Positions 9,701 through 19,457 of a stretch of 32,637 nucleotides of DNA are shown here, one piece after another; position 1 is the first letter of the stretch, and each line of letters starts with the position of its first letter. The stretch comes from Ophioceras dolichostomum (lineage: Eukaryota > Ascomycota > Sordariomycetes > Magnaporthales > Ophioceraceae): NCBI GenBank assembly GCA_003049485.1, contig PYST01000396.1:1-32637 (forward strand), in the 5' to 3' direction. The notes beneath the pieces were generated by a model, which did not search any database, had not been told where the DNA came from, and saw only the letters and a program-made list of their open reading frames with translations. Position numbers and translations under genes: made by a program.

Positions 9701-12700
9701 GTGGCAGCGGTGCTTCCACACCCGCACGGCAGCCTCTGTTTGGTCGGCACACTCCCAGCAAGACCCTGGCCGTGGCCAAGAAGCAGAGCACTATAGACGC
9801 TTGGTCGCGTGCGGGCCCAGCGCCGGGGATGTCTGTGCCGTCGACAACGTCGACAACGTCGACAACGTCCTCGTCTGTATCTCGCCTCCCACCATCCGTC
9901 ACGGCGCCGGCCCCGAAAAAGAAGCCTCAGGTCCTCAATGCCGCCACCATCAAGGCCACACAGGCCAGCATGAGGGATGCTCGTGCAAAGGAGGCGGCGG
10001 AGAAGGAGAGGTCCAAGGCTGCTGAACTGGCCCGAGTCAAGGCCCTCCGAGAGTCGTACAACAAGACTGTCTCCGGCGAAGGATCGGCCCTCCAATCCAT
10101 GACCGGAGTTCATGGGAAGAGCCACGCGCCCGTCAAGACGGATCTCATGGTCGATAGCTCCGACGATGAGGACTCCGACGAAGACGAGGACGTCGATGTG
10201 ATCGAGATCGCCGGCCTGGGCCAGGCGGGCAAGGCCGAGGCGGAGATGCGGCGCAAGATCCTGGCGAAGAAGCCCGCTGGCCCCGTCAAGAAGACCAAGA
10301 TCGAGCGGTCGAAGAAGGACCTTCGGGCACGCATCACGCCGCCAATGGAGCGTCTGCACCAGGCCATCCTGGAGTGGGACATCTTCCACGAGGGCAACGA
10401 CCCGCCCAACGGCTTCGCCTGCAAGGAAGTGGCCCAGACGTACACGAACCCCGTTGAGTACCGCGAGACCTTCTTCCCGCTGCTGGTGAACGAGGCCTGG
10501 AGGTCGTTCGTGACAGCCAAGGACGAGTCCACCGCCAAGCCGTTCGACATTAAGATCGTCAACAGGGCATCTGTCGACCGCTTCTTGGAGGTGACGACCT
10601 CGATGCCACAGGCCGGGCCTGGCAAGCTGCTCCAAGACAAGGATCGACTGACGGACGGCGACATCGTCCTGGTTTCTACGGCAGCCGATCCCATGAACGA
10701 CAAGACAGCGCCGAACTGCCTTGCCAGGGTCTTCAAGACGACCAAGAAGAAGGGCGTCTTGGAGGTGACGTACCGTCTCACGGGCAAGGGTCAGATCCTG
10801 CAGTCGCTTGTGCCTGGTGCCGACTTGCGTGGCCTCCGGATCACAAACATGATCACGGTCGAACGCGAGTACGCTGCCCTGGAGAGTCTGCAGTACTACG
10901 ACCTGATGAACGAGGTGCTCGCGGCAGAGCCGTCGCCCATGCTCACCTTCGGCGAGGAGCGAGTCAAGGCGTTCCAAGACAACTACCAGCTCAACCGTGG
11001 CCAAGCCATGGCCATCATCAACGCCAAGGAGAACGACGGCTTCACCCTGGTACAGGGTCCACCTGGAACAGGAAAGACCAAGACGATCGTCGCCATGGTG
11101 GGCGCCCTGCTGACGGGAAATATCAACAACACGAGGCCGGCGGCGGCGGCCGTCAAAGCACCGGGCTTTGGAGGCAATGGCGAGGCGCCCATGGCCAAGA
11201 AACTGCTGGTGTGCGCACCCAGCAACGCCGCCGTGGACGAACTGGTGCTGCGTCTCAAGGCAGGCGTCCGGGACACGCACGGACAGGAGCACAAGATCAG
11301 CGTGCTCCGCCTGGGCCGAAGCGAGGCCATCAACGCCGCGGTCAAGGACGTCACGCTGGACGAGCTGGTGCAGCAGAAGATCGATGCACAGCTCAAGGTC
11401 AGCGGCAACGCTCCCAGCGAGCGCGAGAAGATCCACCAGCAAGCGGCCGAGGTCAAGAAGCAGCTCGCGCAGGCTAGGGAGGCTCTGGACGCCGCGCATG
11501 GAGCCACTGATGGCGGCGACCCTGTCCGCATCGGCGGGCTGCAGCGGAAGCTGGAGGAGCTCCGACGACAACAGCAGGCCATCGGGGCGCGGATCGACCG
11601 CGACAAGGACAGCGGCAACACGTATGCGCGCGAGACGGAGATCCGCAGGCGCCAGTTCCAGCAGGAGATCCTCAGCGGGGCCCACGTGCTCTGCGCCACG
11701 CTGAGCGGTGCCGGCCACGACATGTTCAAGACGCTGCAGGTCGAGTTCGAGACGGTGATCATCGACGAGGCGGCGCAGTGTGTCGAGCTGGGCGCTCTCA
11801 TTCCGCTCAAGTACGGCTGCTCCAAGTGCATCCTGGTCGGAGATCCGAAGCAGCTGCCCCCCACCGTGCTCTCGCAGTCGGCCGCCCGCTACGGCTACGA
11901 CCAGAGTCTGTTCGTGCGCATGCAGCAGAACCACCCATCAAAAGTGCACCTGCTCGACTGCCAGTACCGTATGCACCCGGAGATCAGCCTGTTCCCGAGC
12001 CAGACGTTCTACGACGGGAAGCTGGCCGACGGAGGCGATATGGCCGCGCTCCGCCGCCAGCCGTGGCACGCCCACCCCATGCTGGGCCCTTACCGCTTCT
12101 TCGACGTCGAGGGCATCCAGGAGCGCGGCTCCCGCAGCCAGTCGCTCGTCAACAACATGGAGATCTCCCTGGCCATGCAGATCTTCTCGAAGCTCCTCCA
12201 GGACTACGCCAGCTGCCTTGGTAGCGCCAAGGACGGCGGCAACGGTGCTGGCAAGGGCGGCAGCAAGATCGGCATTATCACTCCCTACAAGGCGCAGCTC
12301 ATGATGATGCGCCAGCGCTTCCTCGACCGCTGGGGCGAGGCCGTCTACGACCACGTCGAGTTCAACACCACGGACGCCTTCCAGGGCCGCGAGTGCGAGA
12401 TCATCATCTTCTCGTGCGTGCGTGCCAGCCCGACGGGAGGCATCGGTTTCATGACGGACATCCGCCGTATGAACGTCGGTCTGACTCGTGCCCGCTCGTC
12501 GCTCTGGATCCTCGGCAACTCGCAGGCCCTGAGCCAGGGCCCGTTCTGGGAGAAGCTGGTCGAGGACTCCAAGGCTCGTGGCCTTTACAGCCACGGGAAC
12601 ATCGTATCGTCTCTTCGCAACTCCAAGGCCGTGCCTCTCCCTGTCACTAACACCACCAAGGCCATTACCAACGCTCCTGATTCTTCTTCTTCATCTGCGT

Positions 12701-13912
12701 CTGCCTCTTCTTCGTCTGCAGTCCCCACGAAAGTGTCAACTCTAGTGGGACCAAGCATGGCCACCGACTCGGCGCCTCAGCAGGTGAAGCCCCTCCCGGC
12801 AACGGCGCACTTCTCATCCGTCTACAACGCCGCGGCGCCACGCATCATCGGAAGCCCCAAGACAAACTCAGACGTCGCCAAGAGCATCGGTGGCCTCAAC
12901 GAGCGCGGAGAAGCTGTGATAGTGACGCAGCCTCACTCGCTCGACCGCGCCCCGACCATCATGTCTTCCATGCCCACCGGCCCCACGCGCATCAGCGATC
13001 CGACCGGATCATCGCCGGCAAACAACAACAACAACAACCGCAAGCGGCCTGCTCCGCACAACGACGATGGATACTCTTCTCCGGCTGGAGGCGGCTCCTC
13101 GTCAGCTTCGAAACGGGTACGTTCAACAACTACTACAGCCGATGCTGCGGTTTCCTCTTATCACAATAGCAGGAACAAGAGCAATACCGCCGCCACCACC
13201 CCCACCAGCAGCGCCACCAGCAGCGCCATCGTTAGAGACAATGATGATGAGCGTGAGGGTGATCGTGTACGTGACAATAACGACGGCAGCAGTGACGATA
13301 GCAGCAACGATAGTGCCTCTGCTGCTGCTGTTGTCGCTACTACCCGTACTAGTGCTGGTGCTGCTGCGAACAACGAAGACGAAAAATCTTCTGGTGCTAC
13401 TCCTACTACTGCTTCAGGATTCAGTTGGCTAAAAAGCAAGTTCTTCTTTTAATCACGCACCTCGCGAAACTTTCCAGAAAGCCGGAGGACAGTCGTATCG
13501 ACCCGTCCAGCAAACTCCTCGACCTCCTCCTCCCGGACGAATCACGGATCCGTCGGCCATGCAGTCGTTGGGCTTGCTGCCCCCTGACCGGCCACCTGTA
13601 AGCATCTACCTACCTACCAAAGCTATCAGCAACCACCATCCATCCTCCCCTGTAAATGGCTCCGCGATCACCACCCCCTTCCAATTTTTGCTTTGCTAAC
13701 CACATATTGCCCAACTACCTACCTACTCTTATCCTGGATTCGACGAGAGAAAACAGCCGTCCTCGTCTTCTGCGCCTTCACAGCCGCAACCGCCTCAGCA
13801 GCCTCAGCAGTATCGACCGCCGCCGCAGCCGCCGATGCGACCGAGGAAGAAGGACCCCGTCAACCCGTTCTTGCCTAAGAAGAAGCAGCCCAACCCCAAC
13901 AACAGGAAGTGA
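6769..13912 (+). CDS. SEN1: Sen1-type superfamily 1 RNA/DNA helicase
   Basis: Nuclear helicase that terminates non-coding and other Pol II transcripts and resolves R-loops (family knowledge). Preferred exons: 6769-7148, 7305-13116, 13478-13597, 13757-13912, about 2155 residues; all junctions are GT-AG and in frame. The N-terminal 850 or so residues are the helical Sen1_N scaffold. A disordered linker (about 900-1110) has STTSTT repeats and an acidic DSSDDEDSDEDED patch. The helicase core carries GPPGTGKT (about 1378-1385), DEAAQ (about 1614), GDPKQLPP (1639), QYRMHPEIS (1680), DAFQGRE (1817) and GLTRARSSL (1852). ATG 6769 is the first in-frame ATG. If the third intron (13117-13477) is retained, translation continues through a Thr/Ser/Ala/Asp-rich tail to a stop at 13450-13452, giving about 2175 residues. 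The spliced tail is Pro/Gln-rich and ends in a basic stretch (PRKKDPVNPFLPKKK), a likely NLS. The acceptor at 13757 could instead be 13784, 27 nt in frame. Confidence 0.96.
13117..13477 (+). other. Candidate retained/alternative intron in SEN1
   Basis: Donor GTACGT follows codon CGG at 13116 and acceptor TTTCCAG ends at 13477; both flanks are phase 0. The downstream exon reads KAGGQSYRPVQQTPRPPPPG..., which looks coding. The intron is 361 bp, is open in the upstream frame for 111 codons, and is made largely of trinucleotide runs (GCT, ACT, GAT, GCC/ACC-type). Skipping it restores the Pro-rich, basic C-terminus; keeping it gives a tail ending in SGFSWLKSKFFF. Confidence 0.75.
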
Positions 13913-14157
13913 AGGGGTGAGAAAGGGAGAGAGAGTGTGTGACCGGTCGCTTGGCCTGCCTCCCTCGATTTCACCATCGGCTCTGCTTTCTATTCAGTCC
14001 TTTTTCTTTCCCCCCGGTTTTACGCCCATCGTCATCTCTATCTTCCAACGCATTCGTCTATCGCCTTGCTTTTCATCGCTCTGTCGTCGCATAGAGATGG
14101 TAGGTTCAAGTCTACTACGGTGGACCGCCGCCCCTTTTAGACTGCCTGCCCCCTTCT

Positions 14158-14162
<5 letters not shown>

Positions 14163-14212
<50 letters not shown>

Positions 14213-14224
14213 NNNNNNNNNNNN

Positions 14225-14293
<69 letters not shown>
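14163..14293. repeat. (TC)n microsatellite with assembly gap
   Basis: An uninterrupted TC/CT dinucleotide run lies on both sides of 12 Ns (14213-14224), giving about 131 bp including the gap. The 12 Ns almost certainly mark unresolved repeat length, so the true tract may be longer or shorter. It lies about 250 bp after the SEN1 stop, pyrimidine strand in the sense of SEN1 transcription. Such homopurine-homopyrimidine mirror repeats can form triplex (H-DNA). Confidence 0.98.
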
Positions 14294-14296
<3 letters not shown>

Positions 14297-15497
14297 TTTA
14301 GGACCCCCAGGAAGCCCCAATGCTTCACGGACCCTCTTCTTCTCTTCCCTAAGCCCTCAGGCATCCTTCTTCTTATTCTGCTTTCGAGCACCCACCCTTC
14401 TTTTGCCCTCGCGGCGCCGTTCTTTCTGCCTGCACCTGGGGAATACCTTCTTTTTCTTCTGCTCGTGTCTTTTTCACCAAACCCCTCTGCCCTTCTTGTG
14501 CGTTGCCACTCACACACACTTTTTTTTTATTTATCATGTCCGTTGGCTCTTTTTCAGTGGCAGAGGGGAACTAGGCTTAGATACCTATTCATCACCGTTG
14601 GCCTGTCTTTTCCTCTTCAGGGCCTGTATTGGGCGTTGGCTATTATTTTATAGCATCCGTCCTTCTCTTTTTTTCCCCCTTCGATTCTTTATTTTTCTAC
14701 TTTTCTACATTTTCCTCTATCTAATGCATGGCAAAAAGGGGTATTTATTTGTCTGGCGAGTGGGTTCAAGGAGAATCCCTGCTGCACATATACGTTCTGC
14801 TTTTCAGGGCTTTAGAGGCGTTCAGGCGTCACGATTCGTTCAGGATGGCATTCTCAGGCATTTTCTCCTGCATCAGCCGGCGGCGATATCCGTAATTTCG
14901 TTCTTTCTTTTTTCCTTTTTTTTGCACCCATATCTATTTTACTTCGGGGTGTGGGATACATGACCCTCCTACCCCGAACTATCGACACCTACCACCGTAC
15001 CTTGTCCACCTTGGCTGCTAGTAGTGGTCTACCTTGCTGCCATCTGGGTCTCTAGATCTCTCTCGAGGTACGTTAGAAAGCACTCGGCGCACATGGAGGC
15101 CAGACAGGCAGGGGCTTGGGGTTTGGTGTGCCTCCCTCTGGTGAGGTTTCGTTCCAGTGCGTTCGGTTGACTTCCTCGTGACTCCGTGACTACCGATCTC
15201 GGCAGCCTCAATGCGTTCAAGGTCTAGACTTCGGCAGGTGAGCCGCGTTGCCATGAACGCTCTCTCCACCCGAGGGATCAGTAATCATCTAAGAGGTGGA
15301 TTCATCCGGACCGTGGGGCTCGGTCGAGCCTTCGATCCTGACGCATCTCGGCATTCGGCCCAAGTCCATTAGGGAAGGTAAAGGTGATCGCTCGGTCGCC
15401 GTTGGTTTTGGTGGCGGCAGAGAAACGGCGCCGGGGCCCAGCTTCTTTGATCGTGCGGGCCTTCGAGTCTGTGGCTCATCGCCTCTGCTATCTTGGC

Positions 15498-15524
15498 TGG
15501 TACCTGACCTACCGACAGGTACCA
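15498..15524. repeat. Perfect hairpin TGGTACCTG-N9-CAGGTACCA
   Basis: Nine-base arms (15498-15506 and 15516-15524) are perfectly complementary around a nine-base spacer that itself contains CCTACC. Each arm contains a GGTACC palindrome. It lies in non-coding DNA about 520 bp upstream of the thioesterase start. Similar GGTACCT-type palindromes recur elsewhere between genes in this window. Confidence 0.85.
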
Positions 15525-16044
15525 TCCCATTGTTTCAGGTTTCGGGGTCTTCCTCACTTTGACATATCGTATGATGATTCCGTCATTTGAACGACCTTGA
15601 GTGATGAATCTGCCATGACCATATCAAAGAGCGTTTTTTTTTCTCGGACTTGGACTAGCTTCCTCCTGGGCTTTCTCGGGAAAAGCAGCCGGACAAGATC
15701 TATTCTTGTGTGGCACGCCCACGATCCTCCCAGTTCTTTGCTTCTTCTGCAGTGGGGCGGGAGCTCCCCCGGATCCTCGGCCCACCCCGACAGGTCCAAG
15801 GTGCCGAGGTTCCCACGTTCTTGGTGTTTGGACGACGTGGGGGCTCCAAGGCCGTCGCCTCTGATTTGCTTTGGCGATTTCGGTTTGGCTACTGCTATAT
15901 AGGTAGTAAGATGCCAGAGCGTGTTCCCTGACTGTCGTCCGAGCTCCTGAGATGAAGGAATCGTCTCTATTCATCTCTTAATGATTCATCACTAGACTAT
16001 TGTCCGGTTAGCGTAGTCCAAGGAGCCAAAGTGCTAACGAAACG

Positions 16045-17414
16045 ATGTCAGGAGACCCTCTACGCATCTCGTTCGCAGAGGCGACCAAAGTATGGGCTCT
16101 CGACTCCCACACTTACGGAGCCTTCTTTCATGATGTTTATGGGGTTGGATCGGGTATGTTATTAGCCCCTTAATCCGCTACCATTATTACATATAGCGCT
16201 CCCTTCTCTTTGGCCGTCAGGTTACGTATGTGGAGACGATCGTTGTACGAAGTACGGATATGACAACCGAGGAGCTTGTCTCAACCACCAGGCCTATACT
16301 GTGCTAACCACCTTTCTTGGTTCTCGTTCACTTAGTCCCTCATGGCGGCTATGTGGCAACATGCTTCCTCAAGATCGCGGCGCTGCACCTGCGCACACAG
16401 CCCGACGCCCTGACGGCGCACTTTGAGTTTCTCATCAGGTCCGAGTACGGTCCAGCCGTGTTCGTCGTTGAGGAGGTCAAGCGGGGGAGACAGACGTCCG
16501 TGCTGCACATCTCGCTCTACCAGCGCGACCTGCTGTCGCAGGCGCCCTGGACCACGGCCAATGCCTCGCGCAGGGAAGTCACGGCATACCTGTCCCAGAC
16601 GGAGCTCTCCAGCGAGGACGGCCTGACGCTGGAGACAGACTGGGAGCTGCGCCCGGCCCCGGCGCCGTTTCCGGTCAGCCTGGATCGCGTGGGCGAAGGT
16701 GCCGATCCTCACTGGCCGCGCTTCCCGATGCTGGCTCACAAGTTCCGGCCCGCGTTCGACGCGCTAGAGTACTACAGCGCCCAAGAGACGCATCGTGGCA
16801 TGACGGACTGGTGGGTCCGCTTTGCGCCGGCCGGGGGAGAGGGGGAGAGGGAAAGGTTCACCAACACGTCGCTAGGCTTCGTCGCCGACGCCTGGCCGTT
16901 TCCTCCGGAGGCGTACCGACCACCACGGCCGGCTGAGATAAATCAAAAGAGGGTAGCCGGGGGTTTGCAGCGAAGGCCGCAACAACAACAACTGGAAGAG
17001 CATCGAGAACAAGAACAACAAAAACAACCACCATCTTCACAAGCGTCGGCGGCAGGCCTGAGCGAGGAGGACAAACCGCACAACTACCCGTTCACGTGGA
17101 ACAAGATGTTCTGGTACCCGACGCTGGTCATGAACATCGACGTCAAGAAGAAGCTGCCGCCCGAGGGCGTCGAGTGGCTCTTCCTCCGGGTGCAGGCCAA
17201 GCAGATCCGGAAGGGGCGGTACGACATGGAGGTCATCGTCATGGACGAGGCGGGCGAGCTCGTCGCCATATGCAGCCATGTCAACCTCGTCCTGGACGCG
17301 GCGAGGAATCTGGAACAGAGGAAGAGCAATAAAGAAGGCGATGGCGGAGGCGATGGCGGAGGCGATGGCAGGGGCCGGGGTCGGGGTGAAGTGAAAGGCA
17401 AAAGCCACATTTGA
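16045..17414 (+). CDS. Thioesterase-like (TesB-type double hot-dog) protein
   Basis: Two exons, 16045-16153 and 16336-17414, make a 395-residue protein. The intron has donor GTATGT and ends GCTAAC...CACTTAG, and splicing joins GS-V-PHGGY, a conserved family junction. It starts MSGDPLRISFAEA. The N-terminal hot-dog half (about 10-150) has VPHGGYVATCFLKIAALH and the pattern HFEFLIRSEYGPA...VKRGRQTSVLHISLYQ. The C-terminal half (about 285-360) has FWYPTLVMNIDVKKK and VEWLFLRVQAKQIRKGRYDMEVIVMDE. This matches fungal thioesterase-superfamily proteins that probably hydrolyse acyl-CoAs; the substrate is unknown. A Gln/Glu-rich insert (about 236-280) sits between the halves, and the C-terminus ends in a GDGGGDGG/GRGRGRG tail; both look like repeat expansions. 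An AATAAA at 17578-17583 may serve 3' end formation. Confidence 0.85.
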
Positions 17415-18171
17415 TGAGACGAATGCTCTAGCTGGGCGTTTGCCCGACTTTGGGTGGTCACCATCGGTGCCCATGTTTCTGATAACTGATATGCGTATGT
17501 ACTACGTAGCACAAAAGAAGCAGTGGTGTTGCACGACAGGATCGGCGCGGACGACTGCATTGTTGGGAGTTGGAGGTAATAAAGATGTGCGCCTCACTGT
17601 TTTTTTTTTCTTCCCTCTCTTTCTGATTCCATGCCCTTTCCCTGCCGAACCGCCGACACAACAAGCAACAGTCGCAGCGGCACGTCAATCACATCTCAGT
17701 GCTCATCCACAGCGTTCAGCAAGCAGGGATGGAAATAAGCAATCACAATGCGTTCCGTTTTCGGGATTCCTCCATTTCCCTCTTCTGCACGTGCTGCAAC
17801 CTTCTCTGAAATACAGTTTCTGCGCACTGACGCAGGACGGTTGAAAGAAACACAGAGATCCCCTGCCAAAAAGTAACCCCCAACAAAGACCCCAACCACT
17901 TTCACTTTCTTCATCTTGTAAGTCTGTCACACATACAAGCGCTCATCACACAGCATTCTTCCCCCTTCATTGTTCCCCGACCTTACAACGTACCTATCCG
18001 CACGGAAGAATCACACCCCAACATCGGCAAACCCTTCTCCGCCCCTTCTCACCGCTACAACCCGTCGTCGTCCCCAGCCAGCCAGCCATCTCTTCTTCGT
18101 CAAGAGATAGTAGCGCGTGGCGTTCTGGCCAGCCTCGGCTTTTTCAGGGGTGTGGTATCACCCAAATACCC

Positions 18172-18203
18172 CAGGTAGAGGCGCCTCCTGAGGTACTTAC
18201 CTG
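18172..18203. repeat. Nested palindrome CAGGTA...GAGGCGCCTC...TACCTG
   Basis: Outer arms CAGGTA (18172-18177) and TACCTG (18198-18203) enclose a perfect 10-bp palindrome GAGGCGCCTC (18178-18187). It is intergenic. It shares the CAGGTA/TACCTG edge with other palindromes in this window. Confidence 0.7.
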
Positions 18204-18278
18204 CCTTACTACAGGAGGCACTCAATGGCCTGTCCCGCCGTCGCATTGCTGGTCGTCTCGCTAGTGAGATGGAGGGTT

Positions 18279-18311
18279 CGATAGCACGTCGATAGCACGT
18301 CGATAGCACGT
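18279..18311. repeat. Three perfect 11-bp tandem copies of CGATAGCACGT
   Basis: Copies at 18279-18289, 18290-18300 and 18301-18311 are identical; the last runs into GTGCT and so creates a CACGTG E-box (18306-18312 region). The 11-bp spacing is close to one helical turn, which would put each CACGT half-site on the same DNA face. It lies about 1.15 kb upstream of the start at 19458 and 0.87 kb after the thioesterase stop. A protein-binding role is inference. Confidence 0.85.
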
Positions 18312-18840
18312 GTGCTGTTCCACCTTGCTTTCGCTTTTTGGTAGCGAAGTCGGCTGGGTCTTCCCCTTTCGTCTCTGCTCTTTTTCTTTATTTTTTCCCA
18401 CTTGAGGTTGGGTTGGAGACGCCACCAACCATTCACAGTGTTAGTGCACAGACGCCGTCTCGCCGGGGGAGGAGGTCCGGGGTCTTGCAAGTTTCTTCAG
18501 ACCCCAGAGGAGATACTCTCCGTCTGGTACCACCCACACATTCCAAAGAAGAGACGGGCGGCCTGGGTTCTCTCGCTCCCAATAGGATGGGTGTTGGGCG
18601 AGCTAAGCTCCTGTTAGGAACAGAGAACGTCAGCTACCGCACCGGCCGGACAGGCTATAGCGTTAGCGTTGGGGACGATCTGCAGCTGGGCTTGGCTCGC
18701 CTCGAGGTGAGGAGGTGGAAGGGTTCGAGTGAATCCTGAATGAAAGCTGGGAGCCGGACTCGGAGTGCCAGCCCCCCTCCCCTTGCTTGGGCTTTAGAGT
18801 TCCCGCTTGTGGCAATCACGTTCCTATCCGCTCAATCTTT

Positions 18841-18872
18841 TATATTTTATTTTATTTTATTTTATTTTTTTT
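18841..18872. repeat. (ATTTT)n pentanucleotide repeat
   Basis: About five consecutive TTTTA units followed by a run of T. It is non-coding and about 600 bp upstream of the 19458 start. In fungi, poly(dA:dT)-like tracts near promoters often exclude nucleosomes; that role here is only a possibility. Confidence 0.85.
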
Positions 18873-19297
18873 ACTTGTCTTTACGGGGAGGCCGATTCCA
18901 TCTTGGATCTTTACCGCCTTCGTTCTCAATCTTCTGGACCTTCTACAGTTCTTTGGTTAGCCGCCCAGATTCGCAGATCTCAGACCGTTCTTGGAAGGCG
19001 AATAGACTGTGTGGCCCTGCGGTGTACCGCCAGCCTCTACCCTACTTACTTCTCTTCGTGTTTCCTTCTCGTTCTACTTTGCGTGGGCTTGCGGAATACG
19101 GGATACACCAGGTGCGCTCTGGCTTCTAGCAGATTCTTAAGGCCCAGTCGCTCAGCGTCCTCAACACCATCAGAATCCATCCCAGCACCCTCCCTGTTCA
19201 CAACGGGCCAGCAGGCGCACCGGTCCCGATCACTTCAAGTGGCAGCAGTGCTGTCGTATCCGGTCGCTCCAACAGCTGCTATCCTGGAATAGCGGCC

Positions 19298-19324
19298 ATG
19301 GCGAGATCCACATCCAAGATATAG
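19298..19324 (+). promoter_or_regulatory. uORF MARSTSKI in strong start context
   Basis: The ATG at 19298 sits in GGCCATGG, a better start context than that of the main ORF (GAGCATGG at 19458), and is followed by eight codons and TAG. It ends 133 bp before the main start. If it lies within the transcript it should capture many scanning ribosomes. The transcription start is not visible in sequence, so its presence in the mRNA is unproven. Confidence 0.35.
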
Positions 19325-19457
19325 CCTTTCTGTGTGAGAAGAGACCAAGTCTGTGTCTGTGGCACGGCCCTTTCCAACCTCTTCCACTCCGTAGAGGAGC
19401 CTATATCTTGACTCGCCCCGGGTCCCCCGTGTTTCTCCTCCCTCTTCGCCCCAGAGC

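Larger units (their letters stand above)
13913..16044. other. Non-coding: SEN1 3' UTR, CT tract, thioesterase promoter
   Basis: No gene recognised in 2.1 kb. From 13913 to about 14960 the plus strand is strongly pyrimidine-rich and contains the CT microsatellite. Long ORFs in both strands across it are products of the repeat. From about 14960 to 16044 composition is mixed, with scattered short ORFs, none with family features, and one perfect hairpin (15498-15524). The final part should contain the promoter of the gene starting at 16045. Confidence 0.6.
17415..19457. other. Intergenic: thioesterase 3' region and long leader of next gene
   Basis: No gene recognised. It contains an AATAAA (17578-17583), a nested palindrome (18172-18203), an 11-bp tandem repeat (18279-18311), an ATTTT pentanucleotide repeat (about 18842-18868) and a short uORF with strong start context (19298-19324). 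ORFs of 129-161 codons around 18740-19292 pass through the ATTTT repeat, are rich in Phe/Leu/Ser and have no family signal. Pyrimidine-rich blocks after about 18800 suggest the promoter and leader of the gene at 19458. Confidence 0.55.

Noticed and set aside
9838..9868. Nine-base tandem repeat TCGACAACG in SEN1
   Set aside because: It simply encodes the Ser-Thr-Thr linker repeat in a disordered region; no separate function is indicated.
10983..11864. 293-codon minus-strand ORF in the SEN1 helicase domain
   Set aside because: Same codon-bias shadow; Ser/Ala/Arg-rich with no recognisable family.
9658..11934. 758-codon minus-strand ORF opposite SEN1
   Set aside because: It mirrors the SEN1 frame; GC-rich third positions remove stops on the opposite strand. 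Its translation is Leu/Arg/Val/Asp-rich with no domain, while the plus strand carries all helicase motifs.
14100..14120. GGTTCAAGTC resembling a tRNA T-loop
   Set aside because: The flanking bases do not form a five-pair T-stem and there is no acceptor or D-arm at the right spacing. A second look-alike near 18720 (GGTTCGAGTGAATCC) fails for the same reason.
13994..14517. Minus-strand ORFs with Arg-Glu repeats
   Set aside because: (RE)n is the GA-strand reading of the microsatellite, including the N gap.
13656..14963. 435-codon plus-strand ORF across the CT microsatellite
   Set aside because: Its centre is (Ser-Leu)n from the CT repeat and crosses the Ns; the left end overlaps the SEN1 last exon in another frame.
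18740..19292. ORFs of 129-161 codons upstream of the 1282-residue gene
   Set aside because: They run through the ATTTT repeat and have no family signal; the longest begins at a non-ATG codon.
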